Shown here one piece after another: positions 1 through 8,955 of a DNA stretch of 64,000 nucleotides. Origin of the DNA: CAYVWB01 sp964455395. GTDB lineage: Bacteria; Desulfobacterota; Desulfovibrionia; Desulfovibrionales; Desulfovibrionaceae. The DNA lies in assembly GCA_964455395.1 (NCBI GenBank), contig CAYVWB010000006.1, positions 1-64,000 on the forward strand. Reading direction: 5' to 3'. The notes under the pieces were generated by a model. The model was not told where the DNA came from. It saw only the letters and a list, made by a program, of their open reading frames with translations, and ran no database searches. Made by a program: the position numbers and the translations under genes. Positions within the stretch are counted from its first letter, which is position 1; every line of letters begins with the position of its first letter.

Positions 1-125
1 CAGCGGGATCTGCGGAGCCGGCGGGATCTGCGGAGTCAGCGGGATCTGCGGAGCCGGCGGGATCTGCGGAGTCAGCGGGATCTGCGGAGCCAGCGGGATC
101 AGGGGGATCTGCGGGATCAGCGGGA
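1..125. repeat. 18-bp tandem repeat, at the window edge
   Basis: Five exact-length 18-bp units occupy 1-90 and alternate between two versions, so there is a 36-bp higher-order period. Decayed copies continue to about 125. The period is a multiple of three. One plus-strand frame reads as Ala-Gly-Ser-Ala-Glu-Pro/Ser repeats and stays open to a stop at 288-290. The minus strand can be read as Asp-Pro-Ala-(Asp/Gly)-Ser-Ala repeats. It could be the low-complexity tail of a gene lying to the left, but that gene is outside the window, so coding status and strand are undecided. Confidence 0.8.
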
Positions 126-199
126 CTGGCCAAGCGGGCGGCGCCGGAGAGGCAGGGGCGCCCTGCTCCGGCGCAGTCCGCCGGTTCGGGAAAGCACGG

Positions 200-625
200 T
201 CACCAGCGGAAGACGACGCGGCTCACGCCGCCGCCCACGCGCACGGACTGGCGCTTGGCCACGCCGTCCAGACTCGCCGTGAGCGCGTAAGACCCGGCGG
301 GGAGCCTGGCCAGCAGCCAGGGGCCGTCCACCATGGTGTTGATGGCCACGCCGTGGCCTTCCACCTGGATCTGCGCGCCGGCCACATAGGGTCTGCCGCC
401 TTCGGCGAACTCCACTTTCAGGTTGTAATCGGGCAGCGCCTGGACCATGGCGTTGCGCTCGTCCACGCCGAAGCCGCCGGTCACGAAAGGCGCGCCGCCT
501 TGCTGGCTGGTCTGCACGGTGACGGCGAAGGCCGGCAGCGCGGCGAGCAGCGCCAGGAACAGCACGGGGGCTGCAAGGGCGAAGAGAGGGTGGATCTTGG
601 CGTCGCGAAGGGGAGTGTCGGGCAT
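200..625 (-). CDS. Small exported protein, carboxypeptidase-regulatory-like fold
   Basis: This encodes 141 residues. Residues about 12-34 form a hydrophobic signal or anchor segment after a charged start, and the rest is probably periplasmic. The C-terminal 60 residues have the pattern of a small beta-sandwich of the carboxypeptidase regulatory/PEGA type, with alternating hydrophobic strands around a Leu-Pro-Ala-Gly-Ser-Tyr turn. Such domains usually act as adhesion or scaffold modules. I know of no specific function. The start is supported by AAGGAG seven bases upstream (plus-strand 633-638). It is transcribed away from the transporter genes and stands alone. The family call is pattern-based and tentative; the existence of the gene is well supported. 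Confidence 0.65.
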   Translation of the reverse strand: MPDTPLRDAKIHPLFALAAPVLFLALLAALPAFAVTVQTSQQGGAPFVTGGFGVDERNAMVQALPDYNLKVEFAEGGRPYVAGAQIQVEGHGVAINTMVDGPWLLARLPAGSYALTASLDGVAKRQSVRVGGGVSRVVFRW

Positions 626-1102
626 GGCGGGACTCCTTGGTTTCAGCTTTCGTCCGGAGGTCTGTGCGCTGAGGAATGCTCCAGAGGATCAAGCATAGCA
701 CGGCGCGGGCGTTTCGGTAAACCGTTGCGGAGAAATTCCCGACGGCTGGACGGACCGCTTCGCCGGCCTCACCCGGGCTTGCCCCTGGGAGTTCATCACC
801 ATGGACGCCGACACCTTGCCCCCGCGGGCTGTTTCCGCATATGATGGCCGCCATGCTCACGGTCCCCTGTTTGTGTCGCGAGTTGCAGCCCCGGCTTGCG
901 TCCGGAATCGTGTCTCCGGCGAGCGCCGGAGGATTGCGTTCGAGACGAGCTGGGTCTCGTCCCGAAACACATGAGACCGTGTGGGATATGCGACAGGCTC
1001 TGCATCGGTCCCGGGCATGGTGAAACACACGAAGGCGACATGGCCGCCCCACGCCGGGACGTGGCGCATGCAGCCGGTATCCATACAGCCAAGGAAGAAT
1101 TC
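626..1102. other. Intergenic region between divergent genes, with two leader hairpins
   Basis: This 477-base gap separates the divergently transcribed exported-protein and yejA genes. No convincing gene is seen. Two short inverted repeats precede yejA: a six-base stem with four-base loop at 915-930 (TCCGGC/GCCGGA), and a six-base stem at 944-961 (GACGAG/CTCGTC). They could fold in the yejA leader RNA. No clear sigma-70 or sigma-54 promoter was recognised. Confidence 0.5.
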
Positions 1103-2932
1103 ATGGTGTTCGCTCGTCTCGTTCTCTGCATCGCGCTTGGGTTGATCTGCCACGTTGCCGCGCCGGCGCGCGCCTTGGAGCTGGGGTCCACGACCCACGC
1201 CATGGCCATGCACGCCACGCCCAAATACGGCCCGGGGTTCTCCCATTTCGACTACGTGAACCCCGACGCTCCCAAGGGCGGAACCCTCACCCTGGCGGCC
1301 GTCACGCCCTTCGACAACTTCAATCCCTTCATTCTGAAAGGCGTCTCCGCGCCGGGGGCTGGCCTGCTCTACGACACGCTCACCACGCGCTCCGACGACG
1401 AGCCCTTCTCGGAATACGGTCTGGTGGCCGAATCCATGACGCTTGCGCCGGACAACGCCGCCATCACCTTCCATCTACGACCGGAAGCGGTCTTCGCCAA
1501 TGGCGACCCCGTCACGGCGGAGGATGTCGCCTTCACGTTCAGGACGCTTCTGGAGCACGGCGCGCCCCTCTACAAACGCTATTATGCGGATGTGGCTGAA
1601 GTGGTGGTGGAGGACGAGCAGACCGTGCGCTTCGCATTCGCCACCACGCAGAACCTGGAGCTGCCCCTCATCCTGGGCCAGCTCCCCGTGTTGCCCAAAG
1701 CGTACTGGGAAGGCCGGGACTTCGCCGCCGTGACCCTGGACGTCCCCTACGGCAGCGGCCCCTACGCCATCGAGGAGTTCAAGGCGGGACAGGAGGTGCG
1801 CTACCGCCGTCGGGAGGACTACTGGGCCAAGGACCTCCCCGTGAACAAAGGCCGGCACAACGTGGACGTCATCCGCCATATCGTCTTTCTGGACGACGCC
1901 ATTGCGCTCACGGCGTTCAAGGCCGGGGAATTCGACTTCCGTCTGAACCGCATCGCCAAGGCCTGGGCCACGCAGTTCGAAGGGCCCGCGTTCGACAAGG
2001 GACTCATCGTCAAGGAAATGATTCCCCACAGCATCCCCGCGGGCATGCAGGGGTTCGTGATGAACACCCGCCGCGAAGTCTTCCGGGACCCCCGGGTGCG
2101 CCACGCCATGAGCCTCGCATTCGACTTCGAGTGGACCAACGCCAACATCTTCAATGGCCTCTACACGCGCACGCAGAGTTACTTCGCCAACTCGGAGATG
2201 GCTTCCGAAGGCCTGCCCGACGCAGCCGAGCTCGCTTTGCTGGAGCCTTGGCGCGGCCAGATTCCCGAAGAGGTCTTCACCACCGAATATCACGCGCCGA
2301 AAACCGACGGCTCCGGCCGCAACCGGGAGAACCTCAAACAGGCCTTGGCCCTGCTGCAGGAAGCCGGCTGGCGTTTCGAGGACGGTCGGATGATGAAGGA
2401 CGGCAAGCCCCTGGAATTCGAATTCCTGCTGCGCGACCCCGCCTTCGAGCGCGTGGCGCTGCCCTACTTCAAGAACCTGGAGCGCATCGGCGTGCGGGCG
2501 ACCCCGCGCATGGTGGACGATTCCCAATATATCAACCGCATGCGCGCCTTCGATTTCGACATGACCACCATGGTCTTCCCACAGTCCAACTCCCCGGGCA
2601 ACGAGCAACGGGACTTCTTCTCCGCCGAAGCAGCCGAGATTCCCGGCTCCCGCAACTTCATGGGGGTGGCGGACCCGGCCGTGGACGCCTTGGTGGAAGC
2701 CATCATCACCGCGCCCGACCGCGACGCTCTGGTCACGGCGTGTCGCGCGCTGGACCGCGTGCTGCTGTGGAAACGGCTCGTGGTGCCGCACTGGCATCTA
2801 GGCGCCTACCGTGTGGCGTACTGGAAGCAACTGACGCGCCCCGAGACGACCCCGCCCTACGGCCTGGACCTGCAAGCCTGGTGGATCGACCCGACAAAGG
2901 CCGCCGAGGTGCGCGCAGCCCGCGGCAAATAG
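1103..2932 (+). CDS. yejA: Periplasmic peptide-binding protein of ABC importer (YejA type)
   Basis: This is a 609-residue solute-binding protein of family 5 (SBP_bac_5, the oligopeptide-binding fold), which captures peptides in the periplasm for the YejBEF transporter. A classical signal peptide ends near residue 24 (Ala-Arg-Ala). No lipobox is present. The mature start, with a Lys-Tyr-Gly-Pro motif followed by Asn-Pro-Asp-Ala-Pro-Lys-Gly-Gly, is typical of YejA. The reading frame is open further upstream, but the ATG at 1103 was chosen because it gives the signal peptide and has an AAGGAAG-type binding site at 1091. yejB follows after 37 bases. In enterobacteria YejABEF imports microcin C and other peptides; the substrate here is unknown. 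Confidence 0.93.
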   Translation: MVFARLVLCIALGLICHVAAPARALELGSTTHAMAMHATPKYGPGFSHFDYVNPDAPKGGTLTLAAVTPFDNFNPFILKGVSAPGAGLLYDTLTTRSDDEPFSEYGLVAESMTLAPDNAAITFHLRPEAVFANGDPVTAEDVAFTFRTLLEHGAPLYKRYYADVAEVVVEDEQTVRFAFATTQNLELPLILGQLPVLPKAYWEGRDFAAVTLDVPYGSGPYAIEEFKAGQEVRYRRREDYWAKDLPVNKGRHNVDVIRHIVFLDDAIALTAFKAGEFDFRLNRIAKAWATQFEGPAFDKGLIVKEMIPHSIPAGMQGFVMNTRREVFRDPRVRHAMSLAFDFEWTNANIFNGLYTRTQSYFANSEMASEGLPDAAELALLEPWRGQIPEEVFTTEYHAPKTDGSGRNRENLKQALALLQEAGWRFEDGRMMKDGKPLEFEFLLRDPAFERVALPYFKNLERIGVRATPRMVDDSQYINRMRAFDFDMTTMVFPQSNSPGNEQRDFFSAEAAEIPGSRNFMGVADPAVDALVEAIITAPDRDALVTACRALDRVLLWKRLVVPHWHLGAYRVAYWKQLTRPETTPPYGLDLQAWWIDPTKAAEVRAARGK

Positions 2933-2969
2933 CTCCGCGTCGTCGCGTTTTCCCGCAACACGTCCAGCC

Positions 2970-4070
2970 ATGCTCGCTTACATCATCCGCCGCCTGCTGC
3001 TCATGATTCCCACCATCCTGGGCATCATGACCATCAGCTTCTTCATCATCCAGGCTGCGCCGGGCGGCCCCGTGGAGCAGATGATCACCCGGTTGGAAGG
3101 CACGGAGGTGGGCGCGCTCTCCCGGATGGGCGCCGGCGGCGGCGGCGGGGAGACGGCTGGTCCGCAGGTCTCCTCCGAGGGCCAGACCTCCCGGTACCGC
3201 GGCGCGCAGGGGCTGGACCCGGAGATGGTGGCGGAGATAGAGCGCCTCTACGGGTTCGACAAGCCCCTCTGGGAGCGCTACCTGCAGATGCTGGGGAGCT
3301 TCGTGACGTTCGATTTCGGGGAGAGCTTCTTCCGCGGACGCTCCGTGACGACGCTCATCGCGGAGCGGCTGCCTGTCTCCATCTCGCTGGGGTTGTGGTC
3401 CACGCTCATCATCTATGCGGTCTCCATCCCCCTGGGAATAGCCAAAGCCGTGCGGCACGGCTCCCGTTTCGACATGTGGTCCAGCGTGGCGGTGGTGGTG
3501 GGCTACGCCATCCCGGGATTCCTCTTCGCCATCCTGCTGGTGGTGCTCTTTGCAGGGGGGGAGTACTTCCAGCTCTTCCCCTTGCGCGGGCTCGTCTCCC
3601 CCGATTTCGACGACTTGAGTCTGCCAGCCAAAGTGGCCGACTACGCGTGGCACATGGCCCTCCCCGTGACGGCGCAGGTGGTGGGAGGTTTCGCAACCCT
3701 CACCATGTTGACGAAGAACTCCTTTCTGGACGAAACCGGCAAGCTCTATGTGGCCACGGCGCGGGCCAAGGGCCTCACGGAAACGCGCATCCTCTACGGA
3801 CACGTCTTCCGCAACGCCATGCTGATCATCATCGCGGGCTTCCCCGGCGCGTTCATCAGCCTCTTCTTCACGGGGCAGCTGCTGGTGGAGGTCATCTTCT
3901 CCCTGGACGGCCTGGGACTGCTCGGCTTCAAGGCCACGCTCCAGCGCGACTACCCCGTGATGTTCGGCTCGCTCTACATCTTTTCGCTGCTGGGGCTGGT
4001 CATCAAGCTCGTCAGCGACGTGACGTACACCATCGTGGACCCCCGCATCGACTTCGAGGCCAGGAGCTGA
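2970..4070 (+). CDS. yejB: Peptide ABC transporter permease (YejB type)
   Basis: This 366-residue inner-membrane permease has one membrane helix at about 7-29, then a long soluble insertion rich in Gly, Glu and Ser (about 45-90) that is usual for YejB. The binding-protein-dependent transport domain fills the C-terminal two thirds. The EAA-type loop that contacts the ATPase is visible around Ala-Arg-Ala-Lys-Gly-Leu-Thr-Glu-Thr. It forms the translocation pore with YejE. No strong ribosome binding site precedes the ATG at 2970. The gene lies 37 bases after yejA and 6 bases before yejE, consistent with one operon. Confidence 0.93.
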   Translation: MLAYIIRRLLLMIPTILGIMTISFFIIQAAPGGPVEQMITRLEGTEVGALSRMGAGGGGGETAGPQVSSEGQTSRYRGAQGLDPEMVAEIERLYGFDKPLWERYLQMLGSFVTFDFGESFFRGRSVTTLIAERLPVSISLGLWSTLIIYAVSIPLGIAKAVRHGSRFDMWSSVAVVVGYAIPGFLFAILLVVLFAGGEYFQLFPLRGLVSPDFDDLSLPAKVADYAWHMALPVTAQVVGGFATLTMLTKNSFLDETGKLYVATARAKGLTETRILYGHVFRNAMLIIIAGFPGAFISLFFTGQLLVEVIFSLDGLGLLGFKATLQRDYPVMFGSLYIFSLLGLVIKLVSDVTYTIVDPRIDFEARS

Positions 4071-4076
4071 CCCCCC

Positions 4077-5123
4077 ATGCGGCTGCTGCGCGTTCTGGAC
4101 AACCCCATCAACCGGCGGCGGCTGCGCGCCTTCAAGGGGAACCGGCGGGGGTGGTGGTCCCTGTGGCTCTTCTTGCTGCTGTTCGGCGTAAGCCTTCTGG
4201 CGGAGGGAGTGGCCAACGACAAGCCCCTGCTTGTCCATGTGAATGACGGCTGGTACGTCCCCGTGCTCAAGACCTACCCCGAGACGACCTTCGGGGGGTT
4301 CTTCCCCACGGAAGCGGACTACCGCGACCCCTACCTGCAGGAGCTCATCGCCGAGCAAGGGGGGTGGATGGTGTGGCCGCCCATTCCCTACAGTTACGAC
4401 ACCATCAACTACGATCTGCCCCAGCCCGCGCCCAGCCCGCCCACCACGTCCAACCTCCTCGGCACGGACGACCAGGGCCGCGACGTGCTCGCGCGCGTCA
4501 TCTACGGATTCCGCATCTCCGTGCTGTTCGGCCTCATCCTCACGGTGTTCAGCAGCATCGTGGGCGTCGTCGTCGGCGCCGTGCAGGGATTCTACGGCGG
4601 GTGGACGGATCTGCTGGGTCAGCGTTTCCTGGAGATATGGTCCAGCCTGCCCACGTTGTTTCTGCTCATCATCCTGTCCAGTTTCGTGCAGCCCAACTTC
4701 TGGTGGCTGCTGGGCATCCTGCTGCTCTTCAGCTGGATGAGTCTGGTGGACCTGGTGCGCGCGGAGTTCCTCCGCGGCCGCAATCTGGAGTACGTGCTGG
4801 CGGCGCGGGCGCTGGGGCTTTCCAACCGGGCCATCATGTTCCGGCACATCCTGCCCAACGCCATGGTCGCCACCGTGACGTTTCTGCCCTTCATTCTGAA
4901 CGGCTCCATCACCCAACTCACGGCGCTGGACTTCCTTGGTTTCGGGCTGCCCATCGGATCGCCCAGCCTGGGTGAGCTGCTGGCCCAAGGCAAGGAGAAC
5001 CTCCACGCCCCCTGGCTGGGCGTCACCGCCTTCGTCACCCTGGCGGTCATGCTCTCCCTGCTCGTCTTCATGGGTGAAGCCCTCCGCGACGCCCTCGACC
5101 CCCGCCACGAACGTCATGGATAA
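4077..5123 (+). CDS. yejE: Peptide ABC transporter permease (YejE type)
   Basis: This 348-residue permease is the second half of the pore. Membrane helix 1 lies at about 23-42 and is followed by a periplasmic segment of roughly 95 residues typical of YejE. The five-helix permease domain then contains an EAA loop beginning Leu-Ala-Ala-Arg-Ala-Leu-Gly-Leu. The start is supported by CAGGAG at 4061-4066, which overlaps the yejB stop. Unlike the usual arrangement, 372 bases separate it from yejF. Confidence 0.93.
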   Translation: MRLLRVLDNPINRRRLRAFKGNRRGWWSLWLFLLLFGVSLLAEGVANDKPLLVHVNDGWYVPVLKTYPETTFGGFFPTEADYRDPYLQELIAEQGGWMVWPPIPYSYDTINYDLPQPAPSPPTTSNLLGTDDQGRDVLARVIYGFRISVLFGLILTVFSSIVGVVVGAVQGFYGGWTDLLGQRFLEIWSSLPTLFLLIILSSFVQPNFWWLLGILLLFSWMSLVDLVRAEFLRGRNLEYVLAARALGLSNRAIMFRHILPNAMVATVTFLPFILNGSITQLTALDFLGFGLPIGSPSLGELLAQGKENLHAPWLGVTAFVTLAVMLSLLVFMGEALRDALDPRHERHG

Positions 5124-5495
5124 TCCGTGCGTCTCGCTTCCGGGAGGGATGACGCCCTCCGGGCCCCGGCGGTTCTCGGGTGGATGGCCCGCAGCCGGCC
5201 TTGGCGCAGCGGCGCGGCTTGGGGCGCCGTGTTCGTTGTCGAGGGAAGAGGACCGCGTCCAAGGTTTGCTGGATATTCGGGGAGCTGCAAGGCAAGCCAA
5301 CGCCCCGTGGAGGAATCGTCCATCATCTTCACGCGCCAATCGCGAGAGACAGGCGCCGCCCTCCTCCTTCGCCCTCCCGTCTTCAGCAGTCCGCCAGACT
5401 CGCCCAGCTGACGACGCCTTGGACGATGGTCGGCGATCACAGCGCGCGGAAGGTGGGAACAAGCGCCCCCCCTGCCCGCCGGAGGTTTGCTGCTG
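5124..5495. other. Long spacer inside the yej operon
   Basis: These 372 bases lie between yejE and yejF. Several frames are open, as expected at this GC content, but none has a good ribosome binding site or recognisable protein. A small inverted repeat (GGAGGG/CCCTCC, six-base loop) lies near 5145-5162, just after yejE, and has no T-run. No promoter was clear. It may hold an RNA element or the remnant of a lost gene. Confidence 0.45.
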
Positions 5496-7139
5496 ATGAC
5501 TCCCATCGTGCGCATCGAAGACTTGCGGGTCGCCTTCGTCAGCGGCGGACGACTGGTGGAAGCCGTGCGGGGCGTGTCCCTGGAGACGCCCCGGGGCGGC
5601 GTCCACGCCTTGGTGGGGGAATCCGGCTCAGGCAAGTCGGTCACGGCGCTGTCCATCCTGAAGCTCTTGCCGCCGCGCACGGCGCGCTATCCCACAGGCC
5701 GCATCGAGTTCGACGGCCGCGACGTCTTCGCCATGGCCCCGGCCGAGTTGCGCCGACTGCGAGGCGACCGCGTGGGCGTGATCTTCCAGGAACCCATGAG
5801 CTCCCTGAACCCGTTGCACACCGTGGGCCGCCAGATAGGCGAACCCCTGACGCTGCACCGCAGCCTGCGGGGGGACGCGCTGCGGACCCGGTGCGTCGAG
5901 CTCCTGGAACAGGTGGGCGTGCGCGACCCCGCCGCACGGCTCGATGTCTATCCCCACCAGCTCTCGGGCGGACAACGCCAGCGGGTGATGATCGCCATGG
6001 CCATCGCCAACGAGCCGGATCTGCTCATCGCAGACGAACCCACCACCGCGCTGGACGTGACCGTGCAGCGGCAGGTGATGGAGTTGCTGGCGCAACTGAC
6101 CCGTGAACGGGGCATGACGCTCTTGATCATCTCCCACGACCTGGGCGTGGTGCGCCGCTATGCGGACACGGTCACCGTCATGCGCGAAGGTCTGGTGGTG
6201 GAGGATGGCCCCGCCACGCGCGTCTTCCAAGCGCCGGAAGATCCTTACACGCAGTTGCTGATGCGCACGGACGCCGGCGCTTCGCCGGTCCCCTTGGCGG
6301 CAAGCGAGCCTGTCATCCTGAAAGCGGAGGACGTGCGCGTCTGGTTCCCCGTCAAGCGGGGCGTGCTGAAACGCACGGTGGATCATGTCAAGGCGGTGGA
6401 CGGCGTCTCCCTCATCCTGCGCAAGGGCATGAGTCTGGGCGTGGTGGGCGAATCCGGCAGCGGCAAGACCACCCTGGGTCTGGCGCTCCTGCGACTGAAC
6501 GAAAGCCGCGGCGTCATCCGCTTTGCGCCCGATGGCGAGCGCGATGCACAAGCCGTGCGGCTGGACCTGTTGGACCAGAACGCCATGCGGCCCTACCGCG
6601 CGCGCATGCAGGTGGTCTTTCAGGATCCCTACGGAAGCCTCTCCCCGCGGATGACCGTGGGCGACATCGTGGCCGAGGGACTGCGCGTTCAAGGCGTCGC
6701 CGCCGAGGAACGCGACCGCCGCGCCGCCGCCGCCCTGGAGGAAGTGGGACTGGATCCAGACGACAGACGGCGCTACCCTCACGAGTTTTCCGGCGGCCAA
6801 CGCCAGCGCGTGGCCATCGCACGAGCCATGATCCTCGAACCCGAAGTGGTGCTGCTGGACGAACCCACCTCCTCACTGGACAGAGCCGTGCAGTTCCAGG
6901 CGCTCCAGCTCCTGCGACGACTGCAGGCGGACCGCGGTCTGGCGTATCTGTTCATCACTCACGACCTGAAGCTCGTGCGCGCGCTCTGCCACGAGACCAT
7001 CGTCATGCGTGCGGGCGTGGTGGTGGAGTCCGGCCCTGTGGAGCAGGTGTTCACCACCCCGCGACAAGCATACACCCGGGAACTGGTGGAGGCGGCGCTG
7101 GGCGACGGCGCCTCGTCTGTCCCCGGCGCCTCGGCCTGA
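5496..7139 (+). CDS. yejF: Peptide ABC transporter ATPase, two fused ABC domains (YejF type)
   Basis: This 547-residue cytoplasmic ATPase has two complete ABC domains in tandem. Domain 1 has Walker A GESGSGKS at residues 41-48, then the LSGGQRQRV signature and Walker B with DEPTT. Domain 2 repeats the set with GESGSGKTT, FSGGQRQRV and LLDEPTSSLD. Both domains carry the C-terminal oligopeptide-type extension. It powers import through YejB/YejE. The frame opens at a TTG at 5487, but the ATG at 5496 is preferred because GGAGG at 5481-5485 is ten bases before it. It is the last gene of the transporter block. Confidence 0.93.
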   Translation: MTPIVRIEDLRVAFVSGGRLVEAVRGVSLETPRGGVHALVGESGSGKSVTALSILKLLPPRTARYPTGRIEFDGRDVFAMAPAELRRLRGDRVGVIFQEPMSSLNPLHTVGRQIGEPLTLHRSLRGDALRTRCVELLEQVGVRDPAARLDVYPHQLSGGQRQRVMIAMAIANEPDLLIADEPTTALDVTVQRQVMELLAQLTRERGMTLLIISHDLGVVRRYADTVTVMREGLVVEDGPATRVFQAPEDPYTQLLMRTDAGASPVPLAASEPVILKAEDVRVWFPVKRGVLKRTVDHVKAVDGVSLILRKGMSLGVVGESGSGKTTLGLALLRLNESRGVIRFAPDGERDAQAVRLDLLDQNAMRPYRARMQVVFQDPYGSLSPRMTVGDIVAEGLRVQGVAAEERDRRAAAALEEVGLDPDDRRRYPHEFSGGQRQRVAIARAMILEPEVVLLDEPTSSLDRAVQFQALQLLRRLQADRGLAYLFITHDLKLVRALCHETIVMRAGVVVESGPVEQVFTTPRQAYTRELVEAALGDGASSVPGASA

Positions 7140-7215
7140 GTGAAGGTTCGCCCTCAGCCGGGTGGGGACCGTACGAAGCGTCGAAGGGGTCTTTCCCGCA
7201 TCACGGGAATTGCCG

Positions 7216-7245
7216 TTGTCCTGCAGGCTGCGCTTGTGGTAAGGT
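7216..7245 (+). promoter_or_regulatory. Possible sigma-70 promoter for the sugar cluster
   Basis: TTGTCC at 7216-7221 and TAAGGT at 7240-7245 are separated by 18 bases, with a TG just before the -10 element. They lie about 115 bases upstream of the HAD phosphatase start. The match is moderate. Confidence 0.3.
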
Positions 7246-7360
7246 GGGGCGAAACGGCATTGCAGTCCGTGTCCCGGATGTTCCGCCGGCCATGCGCCGC
7301 GCGGAAACTCTCCGGAACACGCTCCCTGCGCACTCTACCGACGAGCCCGAAGAGACGCCC

Positions 7361-8638
7361 ATGCATACCCCCCACGAGTCCACGCACGCCCACGGCGAGG
7401 CCATGTCCATTCCCCTCATCGCGCACCGCACCATCTATACGTTGCAGGAATTCTACGACCTGATGGCGCAGACCCGCGCCGTGAAGAAAGCCATGGCCGA
7501 ACGCATCTTCGCAGGCCGACCCGGCATGGAGCAAGGCCGCGAACCTCTGGAGAACGCCCTGCTGACGCTGGACGACCTCCCCTTGGACGGCGCGGACCCC
7601 TTCATGGAGCGCAACACCCTGGCCCTGGACGGCAAGGCCATGACCGTGGACCTCCATTACGAGGTGGTGGAGCTGCTCAAGGACCTCTTCTTCATCGAGC
7701 TGAACGAAGACGATTTCCTCACCTACCTGGGCTGCATGCATCAGGATTTTCTGGAACATGTGGAGCGCCTGCTCATGGCGCTGCACGGCAAGCAGTGGGG
7801 CGTCTTCATCACGGACCGCGACGGCACCGTGAACAATTACTGCGGCCGGTACCGCTCCTCCATCCAGTCGCTGTACAACGCCGTCTACCTGACGCGATTC
7901 GCGCGCAACGCCTGCGAGCTCCCCGTGATGCTCACCTCGGCGCCGCTGGCTTACCCCGGGGTGGGCGACGTCTGCGTGATGCCGGACGGCGCCATGGTGC
8001 TGGCGGCCTCCAAGGGTCGGGAATTTCTGGACCTTGCGGGAGAGCGTCACGCGTACGCCATCGACGGCGCCAAACAGAGCGTGCTGGACGCCTTCAACCA
8101 CGCCATCACCGAGCATCTGGACCAGCCGGGCCGACGCAAGCTCCTGCTCATCGGTTCCGGGCTGCAGTTCAAGTTCGGACAGACCACCATCGCCCGGCAG
8201 GATGTGAACCGCTCCATCCCGGAGCGCGAATCCTTGGACTTCCTCGACGAAGTGCGCGCCATCGTCAGGGAGATCGACCCCTTGGGCGGCGAGTTGCGCA
8301 TTGAGGACACGGGCCTGGATATCGAAGTCATCCTCACCTTCGAGAGCGAAACCGGCGAGCTGAAGGATTTCGACAAAGGCGATTCCGTGCGGTACCTGAA
8401 CCAGGCGCTGCCCATGCAGCTGGAGAAAGGCTACGTGCTTATCTGCGGGGACACCCCCTCGGATGTGCCCATGCTGGAAGCCGCCATGGAGATGCATCCC
8501 CATGCGGAGGAAGCCGTGCACGCCGTCTTCGTCACCCGCCGGCAGGATCTCGCGGATCGGGTGACGGCGCTGTGCCCCAACACCGTGGTGGTCCCGGAGC
8601 CGGACATGCTGGTCGTCGCGCTGGGCATGCTTGCTTAG
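7361..8638 (+). CDS. HAD-superfamily phosphatase, possibly trehalose-6-phosphate phosphatase-like
   Basis: This 425-residue cytoplasmic protein has an alpha-helical N-terminal region of about 145 residues followed by a HAD phosphatase domain. HAD motif I is DRDGT, with nucleophile candidate Asp152 and general acid Asp154. Motif IV is GDTPSD with Asp364. The layout resembles the Cof/OtsB branch that dephosphorylates sugar phosphates. Next door is a GH65 phosphorylase fused to beta-phosphoglucomutase, so a sugar-phosphate substrate such as trehalose 6-phosphate is plausible but not shown. The start is uncertain: the frame opens upstream, and the ATG at 7361 was chosen over those at 7292 and 7403. 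The HAD call is firm and the substrate is inferred. Confidence 0.75.
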   Translation: MHTPHESTHAHGEAMSIPLIAHRTIYTLQEFYDLMAQTRAVKKAMAERIFAGRPGMEQGREPLENALLTLDDLPLDGADPFMERNTLALDGKAMTVDLHYEVVELLKDLFFIELNEDDFLTYLGCMHQDFLEHVERLLMALHGKQWGVFITDRDGTVNNYCGRYRSSIQSLYNAVYLTRFARNACELPVMLTSAPLAYPGVGDVCVMPDGAMVLAASKGREFLDLAGERHAYAIDGAKQSVLDAFNHAITEHLDQPGRRKLLLIGSGLQFKFGQTTIARQDVNRSIPERESLDFLDEVRAIVREIDPLGGELRIEDTGLDIEVILTFESETGELKDFDKGDSVRYLNQALPMQLEKGYVLICGDTPSDVPMLEAAMEMHPHAEEAVHAVFVTRRQDLADRVTALCPNTVVVPEPDMLVVALGMLA

Positions 8639-8955
8639 CACGTCGTGTCTGCGCCTTGGAGACGAGAGCCAACACTGGGCCGCCGGACTGCCCGAGGGGC
8701 CGAGGGCGTTGACATACGAATCATGATGCGCCCATGGCGCGGCGCCATGCGGCCAACAGACGACGCGTCTGGAACGGAGCGCGAAAGCGCGGGACCACAG
8801 CCGCTGATCCTTCACGAAGATCACCAGGTCCCTGCGTGCAGCGTCGACTCCCCGCCATGGAGTCCCGCACCACCGACCCAGCCGCCGCGCCACGCAAGAA
8901 ACGCGCGCCGCGGGCGCCGCCCGTGCGACGCAAACGCCAAAGGATACCCGCCGCC
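8639..8955. other. Spacer before the GH65 fusion gene
   Basis: These 317 bases follow the HAD gene. A perfect TTGACA is at 8709-8714, but no good -10 element lies at the right distance. The frame of the following gene is open from 8734 upstream. An alternative ATG at 8857 would add a 33-residue extension very rich in Arg, Lys, Ala and Pro. No other gene is seen. Confidence 0.45.

Noticed and set aside
1..125. CRISPR array
   Set aside because: The units are directly joined 18-bp repeats with no unique spacers.
2733..5606. A minus-strand reading frame of about 950 codons opposite yejB and yejE
   Set aside because: The opposite strand holds clear transporter genes with family motifs.
8709..8737. 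Sigma-70 promoter starting with a perfect TTGACA before the GH65 fusion
   Set aside because: No acceptable -10 element is found at 16-18 bases.
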